64,000 nucleotides of DNA from Cohnella sp. WQ 127256. Lineage in GTDB: Bacteria > Bacillota > Bacilli > Paenibacillales > Paenibacillaceae. The first letter of the stretch is position 1. Each line of letters opens with the position of its first letter. A model generated the notes under the pieces. The model ran no database searches, was not told the DNA's origin, and saw nothing but the letters and a program-made list of their open reading frames with translations. Below are positions 27,820-36,066 of the stretch, piece after piece. The position numbers and the translations under genes are program-made. The stretch lies in the NCBI RefSeq assembly GCF_024519285.1, contig NZ_JAMZCY010000001.1, forward strand, positions 1,426,001 to 1,490,000, in the 5' to 3' direction.

Positions 27820-27848
27820 AAACGGACCTCTTTCTTCTGATTACGCTT

Positions 27849-28439
27849 CTATTTCAAGCTCCTTTTAGCTCGCGTTACGATCCGCTTGGTTTCCTTTGTA
27901 TCCGAAGACTTCAGCCACTCATCACAAACTTGCAAAACCCACTCAGGGTTCGTTTTACTAGCATCATTCAACCAATTACTAACTGAATCCTGAACATACT
28001 TTACTGGATCAGATTTAACAACTTCTAAAAGCGGAAGCGCAATCGCCGGATTTTCTTTTAATGCCACAATATGCTTTGCCCACACGCCTTGTGGGCGAGT
28101 TGATTCGATAGCAAACCTTCTAATATTCGCATCTTCATCAAGAACCCAAACACTTAAATCATCTATTGAATCTATTAACTGTTTACTGATTGGCTCCCTT
28201 AAGGCCATCCAAGCAATCTCACGCACACCAAAATGGGAATCAGCAGCAAATGGGCGAATACTTCTGAGTTTCTCCTCAATGCTCAAGTGCTGATTCTGAC
28301 CTACAATATACGCCGCCCAGCAGCGGACACTGTCTGAACAATGCTGAGATAATGCTACGAAGATTCGTGAACTTTCCACATCGGATATGCTATCCATAAG
28401 CACTTGCCACTCACGTGCAACTGCAGGTATTATCTTCAT
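27849..28439 (-). CDS. DNA alkylation repair/HEAT-repeat family protein, C-terminal part of a split gene
   Basis: These 196 residues are the main HEAT-repeat body of an AlkD-like family common in Bacillales: FVALSQHCSDSVRCWAAYI, FAADSHFGVREIAWMALR, DEDANIRRFAIESTRPQGVW and KYVQDSVSNWLNDASK. The usual N-terminus of the family (RKGARxxxDIPxxV...VNLTEWLAVDH) is not here but is encoded immediately upstream in the -1-shifted frame at 28436-28687. The two frames overlap by 4 bp and an A8 run lies just before the junction. Either a real frameshift mutation, a translational -1 slip or coupling of two products explains this. AlkD-type proteins excise alkylated bases; the active residues cannot be confirmed. 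Confidence 0.75.
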   Translation of the reverse strand: MKIIPAVAREWQVLMDSISDVESSRIFVALSQHCSDSVRCWAAYIVGQNQHLSIEEKLRSIRPFAADSHFGVREIAWMALREPISKQLIDSIDDLSVWVLDEDANIRRFAIESTRPQGVWAKHIVALKENPAIALPLLEVVKSDPVKYVQDSVSNWLNDASKTNPEWVLQVCDEWLKSSDTKETKRIVTRAKRSLK

Positions 28440-28687
28440 GATTTTTTTTCGGACAAAGCTTCCAACCTATGCATTATAGGCTTGGACTCTATTTCTAGTC
28501 CTAGCTCACACATCGTATTTTGCAGAAGTACAACATGATCCACAGCAAGCCATTCCGTCAAATTGACAGATTGTATCCTCCCCTTCTGCAGCAGTTCTAC
28601 GACTTCACTTGGAATATCACTTATTTTCCGAGCTCCTTTTCTATGTAATAAATCGTTGGAGAGCAATTGTGCAACCTCAGTACACAT
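28436..28687 (-). CDS. N-terminal part of the split AlkD-like/HEAT gene
   Basis: These 83 residues (ending SEKKS) match the N-terminal helices expected for the family continued at 28439: LLHRKGARKISDIPSEV, then SVNLTEWLAVDHVVLL. They read into a run of eight A (minus strand) and stop at TGA 28436-28438, overlapping the ATG of the downstream part. Joined by a -1 shift in the A run, the two parts give one continuous protein of about 280 residues, which I believe is the normal family length. Confidence 0.65.
   Translation of the reverse strand: MCTEVAQLLSNDLLHRKGARKISDIPSEVVELLQKGRIQSVNLTEWLAVDHVVLLQNTMCELGLEIESKPIMHRLEALSEKKS
28440..28450 (-). other. A8 slippery run at the AlkD-like gene junction
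   Basis: On the minus strand the 0-frame codons GAA AAA AAA TCA TGA contain an A AAA AAA heptamer in slippery register. A one-base backward slip reads ATC ATG AAG and enters the downstream frame directly. A purine-rich GGAAG about 9 bases upstream could act as a stimulatory site. Confidence 0.5.
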
Positions 28688-28741
28688 TTAAATCTTCCTT
28701 TCTACATAATATACTTTTATATTTAGTTTACATAATTATTG

Positions 28742-29311
28742 TTATGTTATTTTGGCTTCCATTTCTTCACATAATGAAATAAGCTTATTTATCGTTTTCC
28801 AATTCCGTGTCGTTGCTAGAACGCCCAACTTCTCCACTTGGATGGCAAGCTTTGAATTCCGAGCACTCTTTCCATACAAGAGGAACACGTCTCTCCCCAC
28901 GATTTGAAATTGATCATCCTTGGAGTCAAATTCCTTCAGCTTGTCGATACGCTCCGCTTGGGGCTCGTCCGCTAGTATTGTGACGTATAGGCACTCCCCC
29001 TCCGAAGTGGCTTCTGCATCAGCAATTTGCTTCTCTGTGAAGGGACAGCTTGCACCAATCCTCTTCAATTCCGTTGACGTTCTTAGAACAGACTTGATAG
29101 AGAGACCGAACACCTTCTCAATTTGCTGTTCGATCCGTTGACGTAGGTGAGCCTCATCTTCCTCCGACTCGAACAATATGTTGCCGCTTTGAATATAAGT
29201 CTGGACCCGGGCTAAACCTATCGCACCAAGCGCTTCCCTTAAATCTGCCATCTTCATTTTATTGTGCCCGCCTACGTTGATCCCTCGCAGTAAAGCAATG
29301 TATACGCTCAT
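28742..29311 (-). CDS. DUF1697 family protein
   Basis: A 189-residue protein with the family's opening YIALLRGINVGGHNKMKMADL and QTYIQSGNILFES (both visible near the N-terminus), plus CPFTEKQI in the middle and KLGVLATTRNWKTINKL near the end. The family folds as a ferredoxin-like domain of unknown function and is common in Bacillales. It is monocistronic. Confidence 0.9.
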   Translation of the reverse strand: MSVYIALLRGINVGGHNKMKMADLREALGAIGLARVQTYIQSGNILFESEEDEAHLRQRIEQQIEKVFGLSIKSVLRTSTELKRIGASCPFTEKQIADAEATSEGECLYVTILADEPQAERIDKLKEFDSKDDQFQIVGRDVFLLYGKSARNSKLAIQVEKLGVLATTRNWKTINKLISLCEEMEAKIT

Positions 29312-29406
29312 TTATTCACCGCTTTCTTAGTAGTCGATCTTACCAAACTTAAACAATTACTATTATACACAATTAAGAAAAGGTTCCTAAATCCTTGAAT
29401 TGAAAA

Positions 29407-29465
29407 GGTCTCATCCTATTCTCTTCAACGTCTCACAACGACGATGAAGGGAATAGGATGAGACC
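29407..29465 (-). terminator. Terminator downstream of the DrrAB-like exporter operon
   Basis: Perfect 15-bp arms (GGTCTCATCCTATTC 29407-29421 and its complement 29451-29465) about 57 bases after the permease stop, with CCTTTTC following on the minus strand. Confidence 0.75.
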
Positions 29466-29521
29466 ATCAAACAGCTATATACACTTGGAATAATTATGTC
29501 ATTGTTAGAGGGGAATCATTA

Positions 29522-30337
29522 TTAAGTCCGTCGCATATATGCACGTACCGTGATAGGTGCGAAGATCGCCACAATAACACCAGCTCCAATGAGGGAAATG
29601 CCGAGATCCCATCCTATGGTTCCTGTATTAGCTAAATCTCGGACAGCTGTGACAAGGTGTGAGATCGGATTAATGTTAACAAACCACTGGAGCCAGTTGG
29701 GCATGGTATCGACCGGAACGAACGCATTAGATAGGAAGGTGAGCGGAAACAGCACGATCATCGATATCCCCTGTACGCTTGAAGCAGTACGAGCTATTAC
29801 ACCAAAGAAGGCGAATATCCAACTGATTGCCCAAGCACAAACGATGACAAGTACCGCGGCGATAGCCACGTTACCCAGTCCGCCATCAGGCCGATAGCCC
29901 ATAATAAAACCCATAGTAAAGGTGAGTACCGTCGCAATGGTATACCGGACGGTGTCTGCCAACAGAGCTCCCGCCAATGGTGCAATGCGCGCGATAGGTA
30001 GTGATTTGAATCTGTCAAATACGCCTTTGTCCATATCCTCACGTAATTGGACGCCAGTCACGATTGAAGTCGTGATCACGGTTTGCACGAGGATGCCGGG
30101 AATGATGACAGGCAAATAGCTCGCTATATCACCAGAAATAGCCCCGCCAAAGATGTAAGTAAACATCAGGGTGAAGATGATGGGTTGAAGCGTTACATCG
30201 AACAATTGCTCCGGTGTACGCCGAATTTTTAGCAAGCCTCGATAGGCCATTGTCAACGAGTTGCGTATCGTCTGGCCGAAGCTCGTATAGTTTTTCAATT
30301 TGCGCTCAGCGCCTGGTCTAATGGTAGTCGTTCTCAT
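29522..30337 (-). CDS. ABC-2 type permease, DrrB family
   Basis: The 271-residue membrane protein has six likely helices and the DrrB pattern: RRTPEQLFDVTLQPIIFTLMF, GVQLREDMDKGVFDRFKSLPIAR (a conserved cytosolic loop, seen about residues 95-118) and the later NAFVPVDTMPNWLQWFVNINPI. It is the membrane half of an exporter for a hydrophobic or drug-like compound. Its start overlaps the ATPase stop by 4 bp, so the two are coupled. Confidence 0.9.
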   Translation of the reverse strand: MRTTTIRPGAERKLKNYTSFGQTIRNSLTMAYRGLLKIRRTPEQLFDVTLQPIIFTLMFTYIFGGAISGDIASYLPVIIPGILVQTVITTSIVTGVQLREDMDKGVFDRFKSLPIARIAPLAGALLADTVRYTIATVLTFTMGFIMGYRPDGGLGNVAIAAVLVIVCAWAISWIFAFFGVIARTASSVQGISMIVLFPLTFLSNAFVPVDTMPNWLQWFVNINPISHLVTAVRDLANTGTIGWDLGISLIGAGVIVAIFAPITVRAYMRRT

Positions 30338-31365
30338 ACTCTTACCTCCTCCGCTTTGTTCGATTCATTGGAAGCCTGTGAGGCGTCTTCCTTCACTCCA
30401 TGGCCAGTAAGGGTTAGAAATACCTCGTCAAGGCTCGGTTTCTGTACACTCATCTCCGCCAAGTGAATCCCCTCTGCTCGAAGCGCGATAAGCAGGTCAG
30501 TTACCAGGTCGGCGTTGGCCATCGGTGCAGTAATCTTTCCGGCTTCTGACGATACGATAGACTGAACCTTGAGCACCTGTTCAATCGTTCGACGGGCATT
30601 CTCGATATCCAGCGAATTTTGAACTCTTAATTGCAACGACGAGGTGCCAACTGACGCTTTCAGTTCATCCACGGTGCCTTCAGCAACAACTCGGCCATGA
30701 TCGATAACCGCGATACGGTCAGCCAATTGATCAGCCTCATCCAGGTACTGCGTCGTTAGCAGAACGGTTGACCCCGTCTTCACCAAGCGGCGAATCGTAT
30801 CCCACATCTGTGCACGCGTGCGCGGGTCCAATCCAGTAGTCGGTTCATCTAAGAAGATGAGCGGTGGCTGAGCAATAAGACTCGCAGCCAAATCCAGTCG
30901 GCGACGCATACCACCGGAGAAATTTTTGAGCGGTCGTCTTGCGGCCTCCGTCAAACCGAATTCCTCAAGCAGCTCATCTGCCTTGCGCTTAGCCTCTGCA
31001 CGCCCTAGGCCGAGCAGCCGGGAGAAGATAATCAAATTCTCAGTAGCACTGAGTGACTCGTCGACCGATGCGTACTGACCGGTTACTCCAATTAATTGAC
31101 GGACAATCTGTGACTCCTTCACCACATCGTGTCCGAAGATACGTGCTGAGCCCGCGTCCGGTCGAAGTAGGGTCGCTAGCATTCTGATTGCAGTGGTCTT
31201 GCCTGCCCCATTCGGACCAAGCACGCCATAGATTGAACCTGTACGAACATTTAAATCTACGCCATCCACTGCTCGATTACTGCCAAACGCTTTAACGAGT
31301 CCACGTGCCTCGACTGCCCATTCTCCATGGTTGTTATCTAATTGCTTTCTGTATAAATGATCCAT
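30334..31365 (-). CDS. ABC transporter ATP-binding protein, DrrA family
   Basis: The 343-residue protein has a daunorubicin-resistance type ATPase: Walker A GPNGAGKTTAI, Q-loop TGQYASVD, signature NFSGGMRRRLDLA, Walker B LIFLDEPTTGLDP and H-loop TTQYLDEAD. A C-terminal domain of about 100 residues (PSLDEVFLTLTGHGVKE) is typical of DrrA. The long frame begins at TTG 31380, but GGGAGGAA there is the ribosome site for ATG 31365, 7 bases later. It pairs with the DrrB-like permease. Confidence 0.9.
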   Translation of the reverse strand: MDHLYRKQLDNNHGEWAVEARGLVKAFGSNRAVDGVDLNVRTGSIYGVLGPNGAGKTTAIRMLATLLRPDAGSARIFGHDVVKESQIVRQLIGVTGQYASVDESLSATENLIIFSRLLGLGRAEAKRKADELLEEFGLTEAARRPLKNFSGGMRRRLDLAASLIAQPPLIFLDEPTTGLDPRTRAQMWDTIRRLVKTGSTVLLTTQYLDEADQLADRIAVIDHGRVVAEGTVDELKASVGTSSLQLRVQNSLDIENARRTIEQVLKVQSIVSSEAGKITAPMANADLVTDLLIALRAEGIHLAEMSVQKPSLDEVFLTLTGHGVKEDASQASNESNKAEEVRV

Positions 31366-31439
31366 TACCATTCCTCCCAATTAACTGATTACTTAGGAAT
31401 GATAAATCACTTTTATGAACTGAATGTGAACGGTAAAAA

Positions 31440-31460
31440 ACCACGTCATAGCGACGTGGT
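31440..31460 (-). terminator. Terminator of the ROK-MFS operon
   Basis: Arms ACCACGTC (31440-31447) and GACGTGGT (31453-31460) followed on the minus strand by six T, 20 bases after the MFS stop. Confidence 0.8.
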
Positions 31461-31480
31461 CTTGTTCGTGTTCTCATTAA

Positions 31481-32689
31481 TTATCCTTTAACTACTCTTA
31501 CTTTCTTGAAATATTGATTTAGCTTTTCTGTACATAAGAGCATTGCAATAGCGAAAATAAAAATAAGCGTCGGAAAAATACCCATCGTTGTATAAGAGGC
31601 TATCAAGCCAATCATAGGTGGGACGAACGTACTCCCCGCATAAGCAGTTGCCATCTGAAAGCCCATAATGGACTGAGCATGCTTTTTCCCGAATCGTACA
31701 GGGGTTTCATGCAGCATACATGGAAAAATGGGCGCTAAACCCAAGCCTATAATAATATAACCTATAAGCGATACAATAGTTGGAAATGGTAATACTAACA
31801 GTATTGCACCAACTAACGCAATAAACTGACCATACCTAATCAGCTTTCGATTGCTCATTTTAAAAGTGATGAAGCCCGTAACCAATCGACCAAATGTAAC
31901 CCCTAGAAAAAACAAGGATACCCATTTCGCTCCAGTTGAAGCCGGTAAATCTTTAATGTTTACAAGAAAGCTACTTCCCCACAATCCTATACTAGCTTCG
32001 ATCCCACAATAAAATAAGAACGTTAACATGGCTAGCTTAACTCCTCGTAGTTGCCATGGCTTAGTGTTCTCTGAAGCTTGCTCTAACTCCTGATAGTGTA
32101 TCTCGTTTTGACTTTCATCATTCAACACATTATTGCTTTTAGCAACTTTATCCCACAAAGGAAGAGATGCGAACAGAATGATAACTAAAATAAATTGAAT
32201 AATTGCTACAGTTAGATAACCTTGTCTCCATAAATTTTCCCCAGAAATGTAGGATGCCATAATAATAGGACCAAGTGTCGCCCCTACTCCCCAAAAGCAA
32301 TGTAACCAGCTCATATGATGAGCTTTATAGTGTGCAGCGACATAACTATTTAATCCCGCATCTACAGAACCCGCACCTAAACCTAGTGGAATCGCAAATA
32401 GAATTAACCACAGGAGTGAAGGTGACCATGCAAATCCAAGTAAAGCGACAGCAGTCATCATAACGCTTATAAGTGTTACTTTCCCCGTGCCAAAACGTTT
32501 AAGTACAGTGCCACTCATTAAACTCGACACTATCGTACAGCCTGCAATAACCATGGAAACAATGCCTGCGGTTCCTATGGAAGCATTCAGATCCATTCTC
32601 ATGACTGGCCATGCCGATCCAAGCAAGGAGTCTGGTAATCCTAAACTAATAAAAGCTAAATAAATAATCATGATAAAGAAAGTCGCCAT
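31481..32689 (-). CDS. MFS transporter, sugar-type
   Basis: The 402-residue, 12-helix transporter starts with YLAFISLGLPDSLLGSAWP and SGTVLKRFGTGKVTLIS (motif A-like). It also has GLGAGSVDAGLNSYVAAHY and MSWLHCFWGVGATLGP, a pattern shared by the FucP/YbjJ-like and glucose/fructose-type MFS proteins. It is 15 bases downstream of a ROK regulator in the same operon, which favours a sugar or glycoside substrate. Direction cannot be told. Confidence 0.85.
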   Translation of the reverse strand: MATFFIMIIYLAFISLGLPDSLLGSAWPVMRMDLNASIGTAGIVSMVIAGCTIVSSLMSGTVLKRFGTGKVTLISVMMTAVALLGFAWSPSLLWLILFAIPLGLGAGSVDAGLNSYVAAHYKAHHMSWLHCFWGVGATLGPIIMASYISGENLWRQGYLTVAIIQFILVIILFASLPLWDKVAKSNNVLNDESQNEIHYQELEQASENTKPWQLRGVKLAMLTFLFYCGIEASIGLWGSSFLVNIKDLPASTGAKWVSLFFLGVTFGRLVTGFITFKMSNRKLIRYGQFIALVGAILLVLPFPTIVSLIGYIIIGLGLAPIFPCMLHETPVRFGKKHAQSIMGFQMATAYAGSTFVPPMIGLIASYTTMGIFPTLIFIFAIAMLLCTEKLNQYFKKVRVVKG

Positions 32690-32704
32690 TGTGATTTGTA
32701 CTCC

Positions 32705-33745
32705 TTAAGGTTGGTTATCTGCTTGTTGAGAAATTAATAAATGGAGTCCAAGACTTTGTAATCCTTTAAGATAATCTTGCTTTAAGTCACTTACATTTAA
32801 CTCAGGAAGATGTTCCTGCGGAACGTATGCGGCACTTCGCTCAGCAATTTGATTAAGCACTACCGTATCTATCTCATCCCCATTAAAAATAATAAAATGA
32901 GGATTCAAAATAGCTGTGATAGATGCCACCAATCGACTAATCGCATCAATTTTATTCTCCATCTGTAAAGTAGCTGTTAATTCACCATTTTCGTTGGATA
33001 AGGCTTCTATAAAATTTCTATCGTTATACTGCGGGACAAATGAAACCTCTCCTGAAAAAAACGTTTTTCCACGAACAATTTCACCATTGATTACCATTCC
33101 TGCACCAGGACCATTTTGCCCTAAATAGACATACATTAAGGAAATGTCTTGCTTCAGCTTAAGTTGTGTCATATAGCCGATTACAGCAGCATTCATGTCA
33201 TTTTCAACGACTGTGGGAATGGACAGTTTGTCCTCTATATGCTTTTTCAGATCTATATCTTTATATTGTTCATACCCTGGGATAAGAAAGATAGTTCCGT
33301 TATTAACGGCACCTGGTACACCTATAGCTACGGAGTTAATCTGAGGATAATCCAGTTTTTCACTTTCAATAAGCTTGACCAATTCATCTACATCTTCGGC
33401 CAGAATACTAGGCATATTCCCTAGCTTAATGACTTCACCGATACAGTTGTAGATCGTAAATGTTGTTTCGTTTTTTTCTAAAAATATAGCCAATCCCAAC
33501 ATGAAATTGGGATTGTAGGCATATCTGATCGCTCTTCTTCCACCGCTAGACTCATCAAGCCCAATAATAGCTACTTCTCCTGTATCCACCATCTGCATTA
33601 AAAACTTACTTATCGTTGGAAAGCTGTAAGTCAGCTTATGACTCAATTCGACTTTTGTTGCCCTTCCTAATTCCAATAATGCTGATCGAATGCTTCGAAT
33701 AATTTCTGATTTCAATTGTTGCGAAGATAGATTGATCTCACTCAC
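32705..33745 (-). CDS. ROK family (NagC/XylR) transcriptional regulator
   Basis: About 346 residues. An N-terminal winged helix (LLELGRATKVELSHKLTYSFPTI) is followed by a ROK sugar-kinase-like domain with VAIGVPGAVNNGTI, TVVENDMNAAVIGYM and a YLGQNGPGAGMVINGEIVRG-like segment. The zinc-binding CxCGxxGC motif of canonical ROK proteins is missing, replaced by FFSGEVSFVPQ, so it may be a non-kinase, zinc-free variant. The frame's first ATG at 33787 has no ribosome site; GTG 33745 lies 8 bases after AGGTGGG and is preferred. It likely controls the downstream MFS gene. Confidence 0.87.
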   Translation of the reverse strand: MSEINLSSQQLKSEIIRSIRSALLELGRATKVELSHKLTYSFPTISKFLMQMVDTGEVAIIGLDESSGGRRAIRYAYNPNFMLGLAIFLEKNETTFTIYNCIGEVIKLGNMPSILAEDVDELVKLIESEKLDYPQINSVAIGVPGAVNNGTIFLIPGYEQYKDIDLKKHIEDKLSIPTVVENDMNAAVIGYMTQLKLKQDISLMYVYLGQNGPGAGMVINGEIVRGKTFFSGEVSFVPQYNDRNFIEALSNENGELTATLQMENKIDAISRLVASITAILNPHFIIFNGDEIDTVVLNQIAERSAAYVPQEHLPELNVSDLKQDYLKGLQSLGLHLLISQQADNQP

Positions 33746-33920
33746 CTTACTTTCCCACCTATTATCACCAAGACTTATTAAACGCATTTAATAAGTTGTC
33801 ATCATAATAGCAGGAATAGGATGTGACGACAAGATGAAATCCATTTTTTTGTCTATTTTATACGCTGAAGCAAATGTTAGAATAGAATACACAGTTCAAT
33901 AACCGTTAGGAGCATTAAAA

Positions 33921-35390
33921 TTGCAGGCACATCCAATTCGTATTTTACGTTTAACAGGTCTTTTAGATGGTCTTTCCTTACTTGTATTACTAAGTATCGC
34001 TATGCCTTTGAAATATATTTGGGGGATAGATAAAGCCGTAACCATAATGGGAAGTATTCACGGAGGCATTTTCTGTTTATATGCATTAGCCATCTTTTAT
34101 GCTGCAATTCGGGTAAAGTGGAGCCTACTTTGGTCTGCAGCAGCAATAATCGCAGCATTTATCCCTTTGGGCAACTTTTTGCTGGACTGGAAGCTGAAGA
34201 AGGCTCAATCCAAATATATTGTGAAGCCTTTCAACTATGCCCTTCTCGTTTACAGTATCGTGTTTTTTTCTTTTATTGATTTATTCTCACAGCTGCCTGT
34301 CATGAGTACATTTGCGACTTCCGTCGGTGCTAGCACGTTTATTGTAGGTTTTGTCGTTGGCCTATATTCGTTGACCAATACGCTTGGCAATATTTTATCT
34401 GGAATTATGACGGATAAGATCGGAGCTTTCAAAGTATTAATGGTCGGATTGGTTTTGACAAGCAGTGCTCTACTGCTTTATCAATTCGTCGATTCACCCC
34501 AAATATTGATAATCGTACGAATCCTACATGGTTTTGTTGCGGGGTTAATCGTTCCGGCTGCATTTACCTTCTCTGCGAATACTACGTTAAATGATCAACA
34601 AGGGAAAAAAGTCGCCTTCACGGGTACATTTGTGGGACTAGCTGCCATTATCGGCCCAGCTTTCAGCGGAATTATGGCAAGTAAAACCTCCGTCCCCTTC
34701 GTCTTTATGTGCGTATCGATCATGGGATTTGTAATAGCTATCCTGTCCGCTATATTTCTCAATAAATATAAGCCAGCCAAGAAATCAGACAAGACTGTCT
34801 TACAATCATCAGGCTCGCTCTTCAATGCAGATGTAGTAAAGGCTTATTGCGGTGCTTTTATTTTAATGTTCTCACAAGGTGTGATCGCTTATTTATTACC
34901 CTTGCATGTTCAAGCACTTGGATATGATTCGAAATTAAGTGGTACATTAATGAGCACTTTTGGAATCATTGCCGTATTGATATTTGTACTTCCTACTAAT
35001 CGTATTTTTGATCGTGTTCCTCCAACAAGAACAATGGCTTTGGGAATTGCTTTAATTGGATTAAGTCAGCTCCTTATTAGCCAATCAACGACGACTTTAG
35101 CACTTTACTTGGTGTTAGGCCTTTATGGAGTCGGTTTTGCATTCTTCTTCCCATCCATGAATACGATGCTCATTAAAGCTACGCCAGCAGAGCTACGTGG
35201 GAAAGCATATGGTTACTTCTACGCCTTCTTCTCGCTGGGTGTTGTTGCCGGCTCTTCCGTGTTAGGCTGGTTGTCACTCACCATAATCGAGGGCTTTATT
35301 TTCACAGGAATCCTTCTTCTGCTGTTTGCTGCTTTCGTCGTTTTTAGCAAGCAAAAAGAACGCGAGTTGAACGTTCTTTCAAAGCGATAG
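33921..35390 (+). CDS. DUF3817 - MFS transporter fusion
   Basis: Of 489 residues, the first 90 form a DUF3817 membrane domain: ILRLTGLLDGLSLLVLLSIAM, GSIHGGIFCLYALAI and FIPLGNFLLDWKLKK are its marks. From about residue 105 onward is a normal 12-helix MFS transporter with motif A at GIMTDKIGAFKVLMVG and motif C-like VGLAAIIGPAFSGI. DUF3817 is usually a separate small protein of about 100 residues. TTG 33921 lies 8 bases after AGGAG. It is divergent from the ROK-MFS operon and ends at a strong terminator. Confidence 0.85.
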   Translation: MQAHPIRILRLTGLLDGLSLLVLLSIAMPLKYIWGIDKAVTIMGSIHGGIFCLYALAIFYAAIRVKWSLLWSAAAIIAAFIPLGNFLLDWKLKKAQSKYIVKPFNYALLVYSIVFFSFIDLFSQLPVMSTFATSVGASTFIVGFVVGLYSLTNTLGNILSGIMTDKIGAFKVLMVGLVLTSSALLLYQFVDSPQILIIVRILHGFVAGLIVPAAFTFSANTTLNDQQGKKVAFTGTFVGLAAIIGPAFSGIMASKTSVPFVFMCVSIMGFVIAILSAIFLNKYKPAKKSDKTVLQSSGSLFNADVVKAYCGAFILMFSQGVIAYLLPLHVQALGYDSKLSGTLMSTFGIIAVLIFVLPTNRIFDRVPPTRTMALGIALIGLSQLLISQSTTTLALYLVLGLYGVGFAFFFPSMNTMLIKATPAELRGKAYGYFYAFFSLGVVAGSSVLGWLSLTIIEGFIFTGILLLLFAAFVVFSKQKERELNVLSKR

Positions 35391-35400
35391 TTAAATCAAA

Positions 35401-35436
35401 AGACGCCATTAATGGAATATTCCATTGATGGCGTCT
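35401..35436. terminator. Bidirectional terminator after the DUF3817-MFS gene
   Basis: Arms AGACGCCAT (35401-35409) and ATGGCGTCT (35428-35436), extended inward by further pairs around AATGGAATATTCCATT. It also serves the minus-strand zinc-ribbon gene at 35447. Confidence 0.8.
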
Positions 35437-35446
35437 TCTTCATATC

Positions 35447-35683
35447 CTACTTATGAATCTCAATCGTTCCTTCCTTCATGATAAAGTATCCACTTCTAAC
35501 AAAGGATAATATGCGACTTACACTTATTCCCGTTTGGTTCGAAAGATCTAGAACGATTGTATCCGGGTACACTTCAACAATGCTACGTAATTTGAGATAG
35601 ACCTTTTCGCAATTCTCGCACATTTGATTAGTTCTTTTCGCGTATAAATTTCCACAAAAGTCACAGATCCGATAGTTCACCAT
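35447..35683 (-). CDS. Small zinc-ribbon protein, YvyF-like
   Basis: A 78-residue protein: CDFCGNLY and CENCEKVY form a four-Cys zinc ribbon at residues 7-27, followed by a helix and a MerR-like turn (VLDLSNQTGISVSRILSFVRSG). This order matches the YvyF family (TIGR03826) of the flagellar flgM operon, although here the gene stands alone with no flagellar neighbours. It may be a small regulator that binds DNA or a protein. Family placement is from pattern only. Confidence 0.7.
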   Translation of the reverse strand: MVNYRICDFCGNLYAKRTNQMCENCEKVYLKLRSIVEVYPDTIVLDLSNQTGISVSRILSFVRSGYFIMKEGTIEIHK

Positions 35684-35776
35684 GATGTCTCCTTAGGTAT
35701 ATATCTCTATGTACCCTATTAATATGACTTAAGAACTATTATAACTGTAGTTGGTTTTACTTACTAATAAATTAAT

Positions 35777-36052
35777 TCAAGAATCGTCCCTATCCCCTAT
35801 CTCCCATTCAGGATTCCAAACCACGTGATGAGCTTGGCGATGCCAATGGAACCTTTGCCTCATGAACAAGATCGTGACGATTCCAGATGGCGAGCTTCAA
35901 TTCTGCTTGCATGTCAAAAATGCGACCGCCCCATGTTCGAACTCCCTCCCAATTATTCCTTGGGTCGGGAAACCCAATCCATCCCGATAGAAAGTCAATG
36001 ATCTTTCCAAATCCTCTACTCCAAGTGTGAGTACTGTAATGCGTGGTTTCAT
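35777..36052 (-). pseudogene. VOC (glyoxalase-like) gene broken by a frameshift and an internal deletion
   Basis: From ATG 36052 (AAGGGGGA ribosome site) the frame reads a normal VOC start: ITVLTLGVEDLERSLTFYRDGLGF, then GREFEHGAVAF in pieces. Near 35920 one T seems missing in a T run, and the sense continues one frame over as FDMQAELKLAIWNRHDLVHEA. After VPLASPS about 50-60 codons expected in VOC proteins are absent, and the family's C-terminal AHHVVWNPEWEIGD appears in yet another frame before TGA 35777-35779. At least two lesions, so nonfunctional. Confidence 0.8.
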
Positions 36053-36066
36053 ATGATTTATCCCCC

